This document shows positions 9,619 through 18,825 of a DNA stretch of 64,000 nucleotides, in pieces (position 1 is the stretch's first letter; the number at the start of each line of letters is the position of its first letter). A program made the translations under genes and the position numbers. The notes under the pieces are model-generated. The model searched no databases and had not been told where the DNA came from. It saw nothing but the letters and a program-made list of their open reading frames with translations. This DNA comes from Emergencia timonensis (lineage in GTDB: Bacteria > Bacillota > Clostridia > Peptostreptococcales > Anaerovoracaceae): the NCBI RefSeq assembly GCF_900086585.1, contig NZ_FLKM01000008.1, forward strand, positions 1-64,000. Direction: 5' to 3'.

Positions 9619-9745
9619 GAGTAGCTAACGCTGTCTCTTGAATGGCTGTCTTGGCGGTAAGTTGCCACGGACTAAAGTCCTGCAACTCTCGCACGAGACC
9701 TACTCGCCAAATCAGAGATTTGGGTTAGGGCTTCGACCTACACAC
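9619..9745. repeat. Hairpin element, copy 1 (between rpsZ and rpsH)
   Basis: A 174-bp gap splits two genes that are normally 10-20 bp apart. It contains the anchors GGCGGTAA (9653), TCTCGCACGAGACCT (9687-9701) and GGTTAGGGCTTC (9723-9734). Between them lie two hairpins: GTTGC..GGACT/AGTCC..GCAAC and CCAAATC-AGA-GATTTGG. The same anchors in the same order and spacing occur at 60725-60812, with different stem sequences. No protein is apparent. Confidence 0.75.
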
Positions 9746-9760
9746 TGATTTAACTTAATT

Positions 9761-9946
9761 TTACCAGCTAGCTTTTCTTACGCCTGGGATTTCTCCTTTG
9801 TAAGCAAGCTCTCTGAAACAAATACGGCATATACCGTATTTCTTTAATACGGAGTGTGGTCTTCCACAAATTCTACATCTTGTATATGCACGTGTTGAAT
9901 ACTTTGGTTTTCTCTGCTGCTTTACTTTGAGAGATGTCTTAGCCAT
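9761..9946 (-). CDS. rpsZ: 30S ribosomal protein S14, zinc type
   Basis: 61 residues, the short S14 form with CRICG (24-28) and CRIC (40-43), a complete zinc site. Ends [11 protein letters not shown] as usual. S14 is in the head of the small subunit. It follows rplE by 14 bp. Confidence 0.98.
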   Translation of the reverse strand: MAKTSLKVKQQRKPKYSTRAYTRCRICGRPHSVLKKYGICRICFRELAYKGEIPGVRKASW

Positions 9947-9960
9947 ATTTTCCCTCCTAC

Positions 9961-10503
9961 CTATTTCTCAAACGGCATGCCGAGAAGTTCCAGTAATGCT
10001 GCAGCTTCTTCGTCTGTCTTAGCCGTTGTTGTAAATACTATATTCATACCTTTGATAGTGTCAACATCATCATAGTTGATTTCAGGGAAGATTAACTGCT
10101 CTTTAACGCCCATGGAATAATTTCCTCTGCCGTCAAAGGAGTTCTTGCTAACACCCTTAAAGTCTCTTACTCTAGGAAGAGAGATATTGAAGAACTTGTC
10201 AACAAATTCATACATGTTATCTCCTCTCAGAGTAACTTTTGCTCCAACTGGCATTCCCTGTCTTACTTTGAAGTTCGCGATGGACTTCTTTGCTTTTGTA
10301 GTGACAGGTCTCTGGCCGCTGATCAAGCCCAATTCTTTTACTGCAACTTCCATGATCTTAGCGTTTTCCTTCGCTTCGCCCAGACCCATATTTATTGTAA
10401 CTTTCACAAGCTTCGGTACTTCCATCACGTTTTCGTAGTTGAACTTTTCCTTCAATGCTGGGAATACTTCCTTCTTGTAAGTTTCTCTTAATCTTGCTGT
10501 CAA
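9961..10503 (-). CDS. rplE: 50S ribosomal protein L5
   Basis: 180 residues. It starts with the L5 region [20 protein letters not shown] and has [15 protein letters not shown] [16 protein letters not shown] and [19 protein letters not shown]5 holds 5S rRNA in the central protuberance. 17 bp after rplX. Confidence 0.98.
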   Translation of the reverse strand: MTARLRETYKKEVFPALKEKFNYENVMEVPKLVKVTINMGLGEAKENAKIMEVAVKELGLISGQRPVTTKAKKSIANFKVRQGMPVGAKVTLRGDNMYEFVDKFFNISLPRVRDFKGVSKNSFDGRGNYSMGVKEQLIFPEINYDDVDTIKGMNIVFTTTAKTDEEAAALLELLGMPFEK

Positions 10504-10520
10504 AATCGTCTCCTCCTTTC

Positions 10521-10826
10521 TTAGTCGATTACATTTCCTGTTTTTCTGTTTACTCTTACTTTTCTGTCGCCGTCAACCTTGTAGCCAATCTTGATCGCTT
10601 CTTTCGCTTTTGCGTCATAGAACATCACGTTGGAAACATCGATCGGGCCTTCGATATGTTTGATCTCAGCTTTTTCCGTTCTCGTCTGTTTCTGGTGCTT
10701 CGTCTGAACGTTTACGCCTTCAACGACAACCTTGTTTTCTTTCGGCATCGCTCTGAGAACTTTCCCAGTCTTGCCCTTATCTTTACCAGTAATTACGATT
10801 ACTGTATCGTCTTTTTTAATACGCAT
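10521..10826 (-). CDS. rplX: 50S ribosomal protein L24
   Basis: 101 residues with an N-terminal KOW motif ([21 protein letters not shown]). It also has the [13 protein letters not shown] stretch. One of the first proteins to bind 23S rRNA. 14 bp after rplN. Confidence 0.98.
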   Translation of the reverse strand: MRIKKDDTVIVITGKDKGKTGKVLRAMPKENKVVVEGVNVQTKHQKQTRTEKAEIKHIEGPIDVSNVMFYDAKAKEAIKIGYKVDGDRKVRVNRKTGNVID

Positions 10827-10840
10827 CTGTCAACACCTCC

Positions 10841-11215
10841 CTATAATACTTCTGGTGCCAATGACACAATCTTCATGAAGCCTTTATCTCTGAGCTCCCT
10901 AGCAACAGGTCCGAAGATACGTGTTCCCACTGGGCTCTTGTCTTCTTTATCTTTAATGATTACTGCAGCGTTCTGGTCGAACTTCACGTAGCTGCCGTCT
11001 GCTCTTCTGGCACCTTTCTTCGTTCTAACCACTACAGCCTTGACAACGTCACCTTTTTTAACGACGCCGCCTGGTGTTGCTTCTTTAACAGCACAAACGA
11101 TGATATCACCAATGTTCGCGTACTGACGGCTTGTTCCGCCGAGGATACGGATACATAAAAGTTCTTTTGCACCTGAATTGTCAGCAACTCTCAATCTTGT
11201 TTCTGTTTGAATCAT
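10841..11215 (-). CDS. rplN: 50S ribosomal protein L14
   Basis: 124 residues, opening [20 protein letters not shown]. The conserved centre is [21 protein letters not shown]. It lies at the subunit interface and contacts 16S helix 14. 14 bp after rpsQ. Confidence 0.98.
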   Translation of the reverse strand: MIQTETRLRVADNSGAKELLCIRILGGTSRQYANIGDIIVCAVKEATPGGVVKKGDVVKAVVVRTKKGARRADGSYVKFDQNAAVIIKDKEDKSPVGTRIFGPVARELRDKGFMKIVSLAPEVL

Positions 11216-11229
11216 GATCTGGTGCCTCC

Positions 11230-11490
11230 TTATTTAACTTTTTCAATGATGTTGACAAGTCTCCATCTCTTATCCTTTGATAGAGGTCTTGTTTCCATAA
11301 TTCTAACTTTATCTCCGATATTGCATTCGTTGTTCTCATCGTGAGCCTTGACCTTTTTGGTTCTTTTTACAGCTTTACCATAAAGGGAATGTCTTACGAA
11401 GTCTTCGATTGCAACAACTACAGTCTTATCCATCTTATCGCTCGTTACGATGCCGACTTTCGTCTTTCTTCTATTTCTTTCAACTGCCAT
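11230..11490 (-). CDS. rpsQ: 30S ribosomal protein S17
   Basis: 86 residues, OB fold with [19 protein letters not shown] and the end [17 protein letters not shown]. Binds the 5' domain of 16S rRNA early in assembly. 19 bp after rpmC. Confidence 0.98.
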   Translation of the reverse strand: MAVERNRRKTKVGIVTSDKMDKTVVVAIEDFVRHSLYGKAVKRTKKVKAHDENNECNIGDKVRIMETRPLSKDKRWRLVNIIEKVK

Positions 11491-11509
11491 TAGAGCATCC
11501 TCCTTTCAA

Positions 11510-11713
11510 TTAAGCCTGAACCTTTTCAAGTTCTTTTTCTCTTATAATAGTTTTAACTCTTGCAATATTTCTCTTAACTTCTCTCATCTTTACAGGGTTC
11601 TCAAGCTGTCCTGTTACATGCTGGAATCTCAGATTGAAAAGTTCTTTTTTCATCTTTTCCAGTTCTGTAGTAAGCTCGATATCTGTCATCTCTCTCATCT
11701 TGTTCAATTCCAT
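11510..11713 (-). CDS. rpmC: 50S ribosomal protein L29
   Basis: 67 residues forming two helices: [16 protein letters not shown] start ([18 protein letters not shown]), then [15 protein letters not shown] and [14 protein letters not shown]. Sits by the exit tunnel beside L23. Its start overlaps the rplP stop by one base (TAATG), which implies translational coupling. Confidence 0.97.
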   Translation of the reverse strand: MELNKMREMTDIELTTELEKMKKELFNLRFQHVTGQLENPVKMREVKRNIARVKTIIREKELEKVQA

Positions 11714-12144
11714 TATGCTTCACCACCCTTTGCTTTTTCTTCTTTGATGGCAAACTTTGATTTGACTGGTAACTTGTGCATTGCAAGTCTCATAGCTTCT
11801 CTTGCCTGTTCTTCTGTTACACCCTCAATCTCAAACATTACTCTACCCGGTTTTACAACTGCTACCCAGTACTCAGGAGCACCTTTACCGGAACCCATAC
11901 GTACTTCTGCAGGTTTCTTCGTTACTGACTTGTGTGGGAAAATCTTAATATATACTTTACCACCTCTTTTGATAGATCTTGTCATGGCAATTCTGGCTGC
12001 CTCGATCTGATTTGAGGTGATCCATCCACATTCCTGTGCTACAAGGCCGTACGCTCCGTAAGTGATGGTGTTACCCTTGGTCGCTACGCCTTTCATTCTA
12101 CCTCTGTGAACTCTTCTGTGTTTAACGCGCTTTGGCATTAACAT
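11713..12144 (-). CDS. rplP: 50S ribosomal protein L16
   Basis: 143 residues. The core [17 protein letters not shown] begins two codons in; the first ATG (12144) is preferred because AAAGGAGG lies at good distance. Conserved [16 protein letters not shown] and [12 protein letters not shown] stretches. Organises the A-site side of the peptidyl transferase centre. Confidence 0.97.
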   Translation of the reverse strand: MLMPKRVKHRRVHRGRMKGVATKGNTITYGAYGLVAQECGWITSNQIEAARIAMTRSIKRGGKVYIKIFPHKSVTKKPAEVRMGSGKGAPEYWVAVVKPGRVMFEIEGVTEEQAREAMRLAMHKLPVKSKFAIKEEKAKGGEA

Positions 12145-12170
12145 GGCTGTGTTCCTCCTTTCTCTAGTGC

Positions 12171-13076
12171 TTATGCTTCAGTTTCAGCAGTTTCAGCTGG
12201 TGCTGCTGCTTCTACCTGTGGTTCGCTTGCTTTTGGTGCTGCTTTCGGTGCCTTTCTGACTCTCGGGTTTACTGCAGGTGCAGCTTCAGGCGCGGCATTG
12301 CGATCGTTTCTGTTGTTTCTTCTGTCGTTCCTTCTGTTGTCATTTCCGTTTCTGCGATCGTTTCTTCTTCTGTCGCCGTCTTTTCTGCCCTTGCGGCCGT
12401 CTCTCTTGTCGCGTTTTTCTTCACGAACCGGGCTCTGCAGTCCCTTGTCTAGGATTTCACCGTGGTTAATCCATACTTTGATACCGATCTTGCCGTAAGT
12501 TGTATCTGCTTCTGCAAATCCATAATCGATGTCAGCCCGGAGAGTGTGGAGAGGAACATTACCTTCGCTGTACTTTTCGTTTCTAGCGATTTCTGCTCCG
12601 CCAAGTCTTCCTGAGCAAAGAACTTTGATACCTTTTGCATTGGCTTTCATTGTTCTGCCGATAGCCTGTTTCATTGCTCTTCTGAAAGACACACGTCTTT
12701 CCAGTGCCTGGGCAATGCTTTCAGCTGTCAGCTGTGCATCAAGTTCCGTTCTTCTGACTTCTTCGATAGAAATCTCGACTTCTTTGCCTGTCATTTTTAC
12801 CAGCGCAGCCTTCAGCTGGTCGATTCCGTCTCCGGATCTTCCGATAACCATTCCCGGTCTGCCAGTTAAAATGATGACTCTGATTTTATTCTCAGCTGCT
12901 CTTTCAATTAACACCTTTGAAACACCAGCTGCATATAATTTTTTCTTAACGTACTCTCTGACTTTATTATCTTCAATCAGCATGTCTGCGAAATTGTTCT
13001 TATTTGCATACCACTTTGAGTTCCAGTCTTTGATTACGCCCACTCTCAATCCATGTGGACTTACTTTCTGACCCAT
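12171..13076 (-). CDS. rpsC: 30S ribosomal protein S3 with long basic/Ala-rich tail
   Basis: 301 residues, against about 210-230 in most relatives. Residues 1-213 are a normal S3: KH domain with [18 protein letters not shown], and the C-terminal domain ending [14 protein letters not shown]. From about 220 the protein becomes Arg/Asn/Asp-rich (repeats of RRND and RN) and then Ala/Pro/Glu-rich to the end ([11 protein letters not shown]). The frame is uninterrupted and has no sign of a shift. S3 lines the mRNA entry channel; the tail would project from the solvent side. Its job is unknown. Confidence 0.96.
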   Translation of the reverse strand: MGQKVSPHGLRVGVIKDWNSKWYANKNNFADMLIEDNKVREYVKKKLYAAGVSKVLIERAAENKIRVIILTGRPGMVIGRSGDGIDQLKAALVKMTGKEVEISIEEVRRTELDAQLTAESIAQALERRVSFRRAMKQAIGRTMKANAKGIKVLCSGRLGGAEIARNEKYSEGNVPLHTLRADIDYGFAEADTTYGKIGIKVWINHGEILDKGLQSPVREEKRDKRDGRKGRKDGDRRRNDRRNGNDNRRNDRRNNRNDRNAAPEAAPAVNPRVRKAPKAAPKASEPQVEAAAPAETAETEA

Positions 13077-13093
13077 TCAATGAACCTCCTATC

Positions 13094-13429
13094 TTAGTCT
13101 CTTTCCTTCAGAGTCACGCCAATGTGGCTAGATCTCTTCAGGATGATTGATGCTCTACCTTGTGAACCGGCTCTCCATCTCTTCATTGTAGGGCCTTGAT
13201 GAGCATATACTTCTGCAACGTATAAATTATCCGGATTCATATCAAAGTTGTTCTCTGCATTTGCAGCAGCAGATTTTACAACTTTCTCGATTATTTCTGA
13301 ACCTTTACCAGGTGTGAACTTCAGAATTGTAAGCGCCTCGTTTAAATCCTTACCTCTTACAAGATCTGTAACAGGCTTCAGCTTGATAGGAGACATTCTT
13401 ACATATTTTGCAATTGCTTTTGCTTCCAT
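13094..13429 (-). CDS. rplV: 50S ribosomal protein L22
   Basis: 111 residues. The start MEAKAIAKYVRMSPIKLKPV and the hairpin region GPTMKRWRAGSQGRASIILKR are typical. The long beta-hairpin lines the peptide exit tunnel. 17 bp after rpsS. Confidence 0.98.
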   Translation of the reverse strand: MEAKAIAKYVRMSPIKLKPVTDLVRGKDLNEALTILKFTPGKGSEIIEKVVKSAAANAENNFDMNPDNLYVAEVYAHQGPTMKRWRAGSQGRASIILKRSSHIGVTLKERD

Positions 13430-13445
13430 TTTTTATCTCCTTTTC

Positions 13446-13724
13446 TTATCTAACTTTTGATGACTTATCTGCAGCGTGGCCTCTGTAGGTTCTGGTTGGA
13501 GCGAATTCTCCAAGTTTGTGTCCTACCATGTCTTCTGTAATATATACAGGAACATGTTTTCTACCGTCATGGACTGCAATTGTGTGACCCACCATCTGTG
13601 GGAATATAGTGGATGGTCTTGACCAAGTCTTGATAACTTTCTTTTCGTTCGCTTCGTTCATCGCTTCAATCGCTTTCAACAGCTTCACGTCTACGAAAGG
13701 ACCTTTTTTAAGTGATCTACCCAT
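13446..13724 (-). CDS. rpsS: 30S ribosomal protein S19
   Basis: 92 residues: [20 protein letters not shown], the [20 protein letters not shown] stretch, and [12 protein letters not shown]. Forms a pair with S13 in the 30S head. 16 bp after rplB. Confidence 0.98.
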   Translation of the reverse strand: MGRSLKKGPFVDVKLLKAIEAMNEANEKKVIKTWSRPSTIFPQMVGHTIAVHDGRKHVPVYITEDMVGHKLGEFAPTRTYRGHAADKSSKVR

Positions 13725-13740
13725 TATCTATGCTCCTTCC

Positions 13741-14574
13741 TTATTTTTCATTTCTTCTCTTTACGATATACTGATTGGAAGCTTTGTTCTTCTTCCTTGT
13801 CTTGTAGCCAAGAGCAGGTTTACCCCAAGGAGTAACTGGACTCTTACGTCCAACTGGCGCTCTACCTTCACCACCGCCGTGTGGATGGTCGTTAGGGTTC
13901 ATGACGGAACCTCTTACAGTAGGTCTCCAGCCCATGTGTCTCTTTCTACCTGCTTTACCGATCTGGATGTTGGAATGATCGATGTTGCCAACTTCTCCGA
14001 TGGTTGCTCTGCACTGGATCAGAACTTTTCTTACTTCTCCGGAAGGCAGTCTTACCTGAGCATATTTATCTTCTTTTGCCATCAGCTGTGCGCCGTTACC
14101 TGCTGATCTTGCAAGCTGTCCGCCTTTGCCTGGCTTTAACTCGATATTGTGAATCATGGTACCAACTGGAATGTTGGCGATTGGAAGTGCGTTTCCAACT
14201 TTGATGTCTGCTTCAGGACCTGAGTAGATAACATCTCCTACTTTTAATTTGTTCGGAGCGATGATATATCTCTTTTCGCCGTCAGCGTAGAAAATCAATG
14301 CGATATTTGCGCTTCTGTTTGGATCGTACTCGATTGTCTTAACTGTTCCTGGAATGTCGTCTTTTCTTCTCTTAAAGTCGATGATTCTGTACTTTGGTCT
14401 AGTACCACCGCCTCTATGTCTTACAGTGATCTTACCTCTGACATTTCTTCCTGAGTGTTTCTTTAAAGTTTCCGTAAGAGATTTCTCCGGTTTGTTCGTT
14501 GTAATCTCTTCGAAAGTAGAAACCGTCATACCTCTTAAGCCAGGAGTAGTCGGATTATATTTTTTAATTCCCAT
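13741..14574 (-). CDS. rplB: 50S ribosomal protein L2
   Basis: 277 residues. Includes the OB and SH3-like RNA-binding domains and the C-terminal [20 protein letters not shown] that reaches the peptidyl transferase centre (His residue conserved). One of the largest primary 23S binders. 18 bp after rplW. Confidence 0.98.
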   Translation of the reverse strand: MGIKKYNPTTPGLRGMTVSTFEEITTNKPEKSLTETLKKHSGRNVRGKITVRHRGGGTRPKYRIIDFKRRKDDIPGTVKTIEYDPNRSANIALIFYADGEKRYIIAPNKLKVGDVIYSGPEADIKVGNALPIANIPVGTMIHNIELKPGKGGQLARSAGNGAQLMAKEDKYAQVRLPSGEVRKVLIQCRATIGEVGNIDHSNIQIGKAGRKRHMGWRPTVRGSVMNPNDHPHGGGEGRAPVGRKSPVTPWGKPALGYKTRKKNKASNQYIVKRRNEK

Positions 14575-14592
14575 TAGTGCCTACCTCCTATA

Positions 14593-14883
14593 TTACAGAC
14601 CCTGGAAGAACTCGATTTCCTTGCTTCCCTCAGTCAGCGTAATGATCGCTTTCTTGTAAGCAGGAGTCTTACCCATGGTTCTTCCCATTCTCTTCATTTT
14701 TCCGTCAACGTTCATAATGTTTACTTTTTTTACTTCAACACCAAAGATTTCTTCAACTGCTAATTTAACCTGTGTCTTGTTAGCGTCTGTTGCAACTTTG
14801 AATGTGTACTTCTTTTCTTGCGCTTGATCCATGCTCTGCTCTGAAATGACAGGCTTGATAATTACGTCGTATGCAGATCTCAT
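14593..14883 (-). CDS. rplW: 50S ribosomal protein L23
   Basis: 96 residues: [15 protein letters not shown] near the start, the [20 protein letters not shown] segment and [15 protein letters not shown]. It docks trigger factor and SRP at the tunnel exit. Overlaps the rplD stop by one base (TAATG). Confidence 0.98.
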   Translation of the reverse strand: MRSAYDVIIKPVISEQSMDQAQEKKYTFKVATDANKTQVKLAVEEIFGVEVKKVNIMNVDGKMKRMGRTMGKTPAYKKAIITLTEGSKEIEFFQGL

Positions 14884-15506
14884 TATAAGTACACCTCCTC
14901 AATTTTTTCGATAGCTTCTTTTGTTACGATGAAGCTGTTGTAGTTTACGATTTCGTAAACGTTCATGGTTCCTACAAGAGCAGTTCTTACTCCTGGAATG
15001 TTGGCTGCTGACTTTACGATGTTGTCGTCTTTTTCAGCAGTGATAATCAATGCTTTCTTATTTGCTTTGACGTTCTCTAAAACCTTTACCATTTCCTTAG
15101 TCTTAGGAGCATCAAACTTTAATTCGTCTAAAACGATGATTTCGTTATCCTGTACCTTTGCAGAAAGCGCTGACTTCATAGCCAGTCTCTTTAACTTCTT
15201 AGGCACTGTATATCTGTAATCTCTTGGCTTTGGAGCGAAAGCGATACCGCCTCCTACCTGTGAAGGGTCCGTCGTGCTTCCCTGTCTGTGGCGACCAGTT
15301 CCTTTCTGTCTAAAAGGCTTTCTTCCGCCTCCTCTGACTTCGCCTCTCGTCTTTGCTGACTGAGTGCCCTGTCTCTGGTTTGCCAGATAATTTACAACAA
15401 CTGCGTGAACAGCGTTAGCATTTGGCTCGATACCAAATATTTCGTCTTTAAGCTCAATTGTTCCGGCTTCAGTTCCGGCCATGTTAAGCATAGTTACTTT
15501 TGCCAT
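14883..15506 (-). CDS. rplD: 50S ribosomal protein L4
   Basis: 207 residues. The extended loop that reaches the tunnel ([20 protein letters not shown], about 66-85) is intact. In some bacteria L4 also represses the S10 operon through the mRNA leader; a ~260-nt leader upstream of rpsJ here could be its target, but this is only a possibility. Confidence 0.98.
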   Translation of the reverse strand: MAKVTMLNMAGTEAGTIELKDEIFGIEPNANAVHAVVVNYLANQRQGTQSAKTRGEVRGGGRKPFRQKGTGRHRQGSTTDPSQVGGGIAFAPKPRDYRYTVPKKLKRLAMKSALSAKVQDNEIIVLDELKFDAPKTKEMVKVLENVKANKKALIITAEKDDNIVKSAANIPGVRTALVGTMNVYEIVNYNSFIVTKEAIEKIEEVYL

Positions 15507-15535
15507 TGTGTGCTTCCTCCTTTCTGAAGTCTCTT

Positions 15536-16171
15536 CTATTTGTCCTGACCTTTGACAGCGTACTGGATTCTTACCAGACTGCCTTTGCCGCCGGGAACTG
15601 CACCCCTGACCAGCATCAGATTTCTGTCAGTGTCAACTTTTGCTAAAACTACGTTCTGTACTGTAACAGTTTCGCGGCCCATTCTACCTGGTCCGGCATT
15701 ACCCTTGAATACTCTTGAAGGATAAGTACCAGCGGCCAATGCGCCAGCTAATCTCTTGTGTTTTGAACCGTGAGTCATCGGGCCTCTGTGGTGACCGTGT
15801 CTCTTGATGTTACCCTGAGTTCCTTTACCTTTTGAAGTACCGGTGATGTCTAACTTCTTGCCTTCTTCGAAATCAGCAACAGTGATTACCTGTCCTAATT
15901 CGTAAGTTTCACCATCTTCTACTCTGAATTCAGCTAAGTGCTTCTTCAGCGGAGCGCCGCTCTTTTCGAAGTGTCCAGTCAAAGGTTTGTTAACTCTGTG
16001 CGCTTTCTGGTCTTCAAAACCAACCTGCACTGCATTGTAACCGTCAGTTTCAACTGTCTTGATCTGTGTTACAACTTCAGGACCAGCCTGAATAACTGTT
16101 ACAGGAATTACTTCTCCTGTTTCTGCGAAAATCTGAGTCATCCCGATTTTCTTTCCAAGTATTGCTTTCAT
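15536..16171 (-). CDS. rplC: 50S ribosomal protein L3
   Basis: 211 residues: MKAILGKKIGMTQIFAETGE at the start and the loop GPMTHGSKHKRLAGALAAGTYPSRV reaching the peptidyl transferase centre. Begins 123 bp after rpsJ, an unusually large gap in this operon. Confidence 0.98.
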   Translation of the reverse strand: MKAILGKKIGMTQIFAETGEVIPVTVIQAGPEVVTQIKTVETDGYNAVQVGFEDQKAHRVNKPLTGHFEKSGAPLKKHLAEFRVEDGETYELGQVITVADFEEGKKLDITGTSKGKGTQGNIKRHGHHRGPMTHGSKHKRLAGALAAGTYPSRVFKGNAGPGRMGRETVTVQNVVLAKVDTDRNLMLVRGAVPGGKGSLVRIQYAVKGQDK

Positions 16172-16294
16172 ATGTTTTCCTCCTAATTCTTACAGCGGAT
16201 TGCCCTGGTATGGTCTGCTTTCATTCACACAGGAGAATCAAAGCACTGCCCTCTCATGCAATCTTACTAAGGGGAGTACCCTTAATACCATAAT
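16172..16294 (-). promoter_or_regulatory. Structured spacer between rpsJ and rplC
   Basis: The 123-bp spacer contains AAGGG/CCCTT near 16262-16275 on its rpsJ side and GATTGC/GCAATC arms (near 16260 and 16200) that could enclose most of the spacer. It ends with an AGGAGG site for rplC. It may be a translational control element; I see no internal promoter or terminator. Confidence 0.35.
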
Positions 16295-16606
16295 TTACAG
16301 CTTAATTTCGATGTCTACGCCTGCAGGTAAATCAAGCTTCGTTAAAGCGTCTGTCGTCTGCAGTGTAGCGTTTGTGATGTCGATCAATCTCTTGTGTGTT
16401 CTCTGTTCGAACTGTTCTCTGCTGTCCTTGTATTTGTGTACAGCTCTTAAGATTGTAACAACCTCTTTTTCTGTCGGCAGTGGAATTGGTCCGGAAACGT
16501 CTGCGCCAGTTTTCTTAGCGGTTTCCACGATCTTTGCTGCTGACTGGTCTAATAACGCGTGGTCATAGGCCTTAAGCTTAATTCTGATTTTCTGTAATTC
16601 GCTCAT
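16295..16606 (-). CDS. rpsJ: 30S ribosomal protein S10
   Basis: 103 residues: [40 protein letters not shown] and the end [13 protein letters not shown]10 is in the 30S head and is also NusE, the partner of NusB in rrn antitermination. First gene of the superoperon. Preceded by AGGAGGAAG. Confidence 0.98.
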   Translation of the reverse strand: MSELQKIRIKLKAYDHALLDQSAAKIVETAKKTGADVSGPIPLPTEKEVVTILRAVHKYKDSREQFEQRTHKRLIDITNATLQTTDALTKLDLPAGVDIEIKL

Positions 16607-16865
16607 TTTCTTCCTCCTAATTTTTTGTACTGTTTGCGCTATGCTTGTACAAGGGGTTCTCTCATGATCGGGACATTCCGATCAAGTGCCCACTTTGTAA
16701 CGTGTGCGGTGGTTTGCTTACTTTGCACACGGCTCCGTGCGTTTCTTTATTTTTTACACAGAACAAAAGCCGGCGAACACCTTCGCCCTCATCTAGTGGG
16801 GACAATTCTCCGTAGAAATTACCTGATAGCTCAGCAACTTCCTACTTCATCGCCTTAAGCAAGCC
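16607..16865 (-). promoter_or_regulatory. Long structured 5' leader of the S10 operon
   Basis: About 260 nt from the predicted start site to rpsJ. Visible hairpins on the minus strand are GGCGAA/TTCGCC (16772-16787), CGTGTGC/GCACACG (16699-16732) and TGATCGG/CCGATCA (16664-16684). No T-box AGGGTGG motif and no known riboswitch core that I recognise. Ribosomal-protein autoregulation is the likeliest role but is not shown by the sequence. Confidence 0.55.
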
Positions 16866-16870
16866 TTTTA

Positions 16871-16899
16871 AGTATATATGATGTTTGTCAATATTGCAA
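16871..16899 (-). promoter_or_regulatory. Promoter of the S10-spc-alpha superoperon
   Basis: TTGCAA (16894-16899), 17-bp spacer, TATACT (16871-16876) on the minus strand. It lies at the head of the leader and is the only good match in the gap. Confidence 0.7.
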
Positions 16900-17018
16900 G
16901 ACTTTTTTTCAAAAAGTTTCCCTGCTTTTCAAACTTTTTTACTCATCTAACAGTGTAATTGCAAGCGCTTTACTTCGCTACATCTACACACGTATCCTGG
17001 CGTTTCTAAATAAGTCGT

Positions 17019-17056
17019 GAAAAAAGCGGAACCGACATGACCGCTGTTTCCGCTTG
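17019..17056 (-). terminator. Terminator downstream of the flippase gene
   Basis: AAGCGGAA (17024-17031) and TTCCGCTT (17048-17055) pair, followed on the minus strand by TTTTTT. It lies 167 bp past the flippase stop; no gene was found between. Confidence 0.8.
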
Positions 17057-17222
17057 CATTATAATTTTTCTGATGACTTCTTACGTATTTTTTAATAATC
17101 ATCAATCAATACATCTTCCTAAATAGTTTTCTTTACATTGCTTGCACAGCGACGAAATTTTCAAACCTTTTGCAAAGGGGTTATCCGCAAAAAAGAAAAC
17201 AGTTCAGCACGGGAACATCGTA

Positions 17223-18809
17223 TTAAAGCCGAAAAAGTTTTATCATAATTTCTCCGCAAGGTACCAGTTTTAATTCATCCACCGAAATCGCTCCCAATCG
17301 GATCACCGTCACTGCATAGACTGCAATCCCTGCAAAAATACTTACTATCGTGGCAATATAATCTTTTGTATAACCCAAGAGTAATATATAGGAGGCGTAG
17401 ACGCAGATTCCCATAATCAGAGATGCCGCCATCGGTTTCACATAGGTCAATACGATATCAAATTTCACACCCGTACTCTTTTTGACGGATCGCATATTGA
17501 GAAACAGAGCAATGAGATAAGCCGCGTTGGTTCCAATTGCTGCTCCCTTTACATTGATTGCTGCAACACCTACCAGCAGATAGGTGATCACTACCTTTGC
17601 GCAAGCGCCTATGGCCAGATTTTTCACCGGATTCATCTGCCTGTCGATAGATTGCAGAGCCCCGGTGGTCGTCTGCGATATGGCTAACAAAATTACACCG
17701 ATGGTCATGACTCTCAACGTCGGCACAGCTGCGATAGCGCTTTCCAACTGTTCCGGATACAGCATGGTAAGAATCGGACGTGCCAATACATACAAACCTA
17801 CTGCACAAGGGCAAGCCATAATCATGGTCAGCCGCATGCTGACTTTGATATTCGCATTTACCTTTTCGATTTTATTTTGCCAGAAAAATGCAGCAATAGA
17901 CGGCACTAAACTTACCGCGATGGCCTGGGTAAAGGTCTGCGGTAGCGAAATCAGAGTATCACAGTAGGCGCCATATTGGCTGTAGAGGTCCAGCGCCTCG
18001 TCAGCGGTCCACCCCGTAGCCTGCAGTCTGGCAACGATAATCGTAGTATCAATGGTGGACATAATCGGCATAATCTCCGCGCCAATAATAATCGGTATCG
18101 CAATCCAAGCAATCTTCTTTAAAATTGAGCGCTGAGACTCTTCTTGTCCTGAAGTTCTGAGCAATCTCACTTCACGTCTGCGCGCATCGAGCGCATAAAT
18201 GATGACAATAATCAGAATGCCTACCAGCGCGCCTGCTCCAGCGCCAAACGTAGCCCCTGCCGCGGCAACATCAAGTCCTTGGCGGAAAAGGAAGAATCCA
18301 AGGCCTAGTCCTACGACTACACGCACCACCTGTTCTCCGATTTCCGATATGGCTGTAGGCGCCATATTTTGCCGCCCCTGGAAATATCCTCTGAAAGCAG
18401 ACAGCATCGGTACGATACAGAGGGCCGGAGCAATGGCTTTCAAAGATATTTCAGCATCCGGAATTTTGATTAATTCCGAAATCACGCCTGCGCCAAAATA
18501 ACAAATCGCAAAAGATCCTAATCCTATGACCAGCATCAACTTCAGTGCCGTGGTAAAAACTCTATGAGCGCCTTTTCCGTTTCCCATGGAAATTCGTTCG
18601 GAAACCAGTCTGGAAATTGCGACAGGAATTCCCGCTGTTGCCAACACCAAAAAGATGGCATATATAGTGTAAGCAACATTATAATATGCCATTCCTGCTC
18701 CAAGTTTATTTGCAAGTGGGATTCTCAGGGCCGCCCCCAGCAGCTTTACAATAATGCCCGAAATGCTTAAAATCGCTGCGCCCTTGATAAAAGTTCTCTT
18801 TTCCGACAT
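17223..18809 (-). CDS. Polysaccharide/lipid flippase, SpoVB/YtgP (MOP) family
   Basis: 528 residues, hydrophobic throughout, about 14 membrane segments. The start (FIKGAAILSISGIIVKLLGA) and GPVAISRL-like AGIPVAISRLVSERIS stretch match the SpoVB/YtgP branch of the MOP exporters, which includes lipid II and wall-precursor flippases. It would move a lipid-linked sugar across the cytoplasmic membrane. SpoVB itself acts in spore cortex synthesis; I cannot tell whether this copy is sporulation-specific or a general MurJ-like flippase. It follows a DUF2284 gene by 16 bp, so the two share a transcript. Confidence 0.85.
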   Translation of the reverse strand: MSEKRTFIKGAAILSISGIIVKLLGAALRIPLANKLGAGMAYYNVAYTIYAIFLVLATAGIPVAISRLVSERISMGNGKGAHRVFTTALKLMLVIGLGSFAICYFGAGVISELIKIPDAEISLKAIAPALCIVPMLSAFRGYFQGRQNMAPTAISEIGEQVVRVVVGLGLGFFLFRQGLDVAAAGATFGAGAGALVGILIIVIIYALDARRREVRLLRTSGQEESQRSILKKIAWIAIPIIIGAEIMPIMSTIDTTIIVARLQATGWTADEALDLYSQYGAYCDTLISLPQTFTQAIAVSLVPSIAAFFWQNKIEKVNANIKVSMRLTMIMACPCAVGLYVLARPILTMLYPEQLESAIAAVPTLRVMTIGVILLAISQTTTGALQSIDRQMNPVKNLAIGACAKVVITYLLVGVAAINVKGAAIGTNAAYLIALFLNMRSVKKSTGVKFDIVLTYVKPMAASLIMGICVYASYILLLGYTKDYIATIVSIFAGIAVYAVTVIRLGAISVDELKLVPCGEIMIKLFRL

Positions 18810-18825
18810 GAATTCTTGTCCCCGC

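Noticed and set aside
16607..16865. T-box or lysine riboswitch before rpsJ
   Set aside because: No T-box motif, specifier loop or lysine-riboswitch core; downstream gene is ribosomal.
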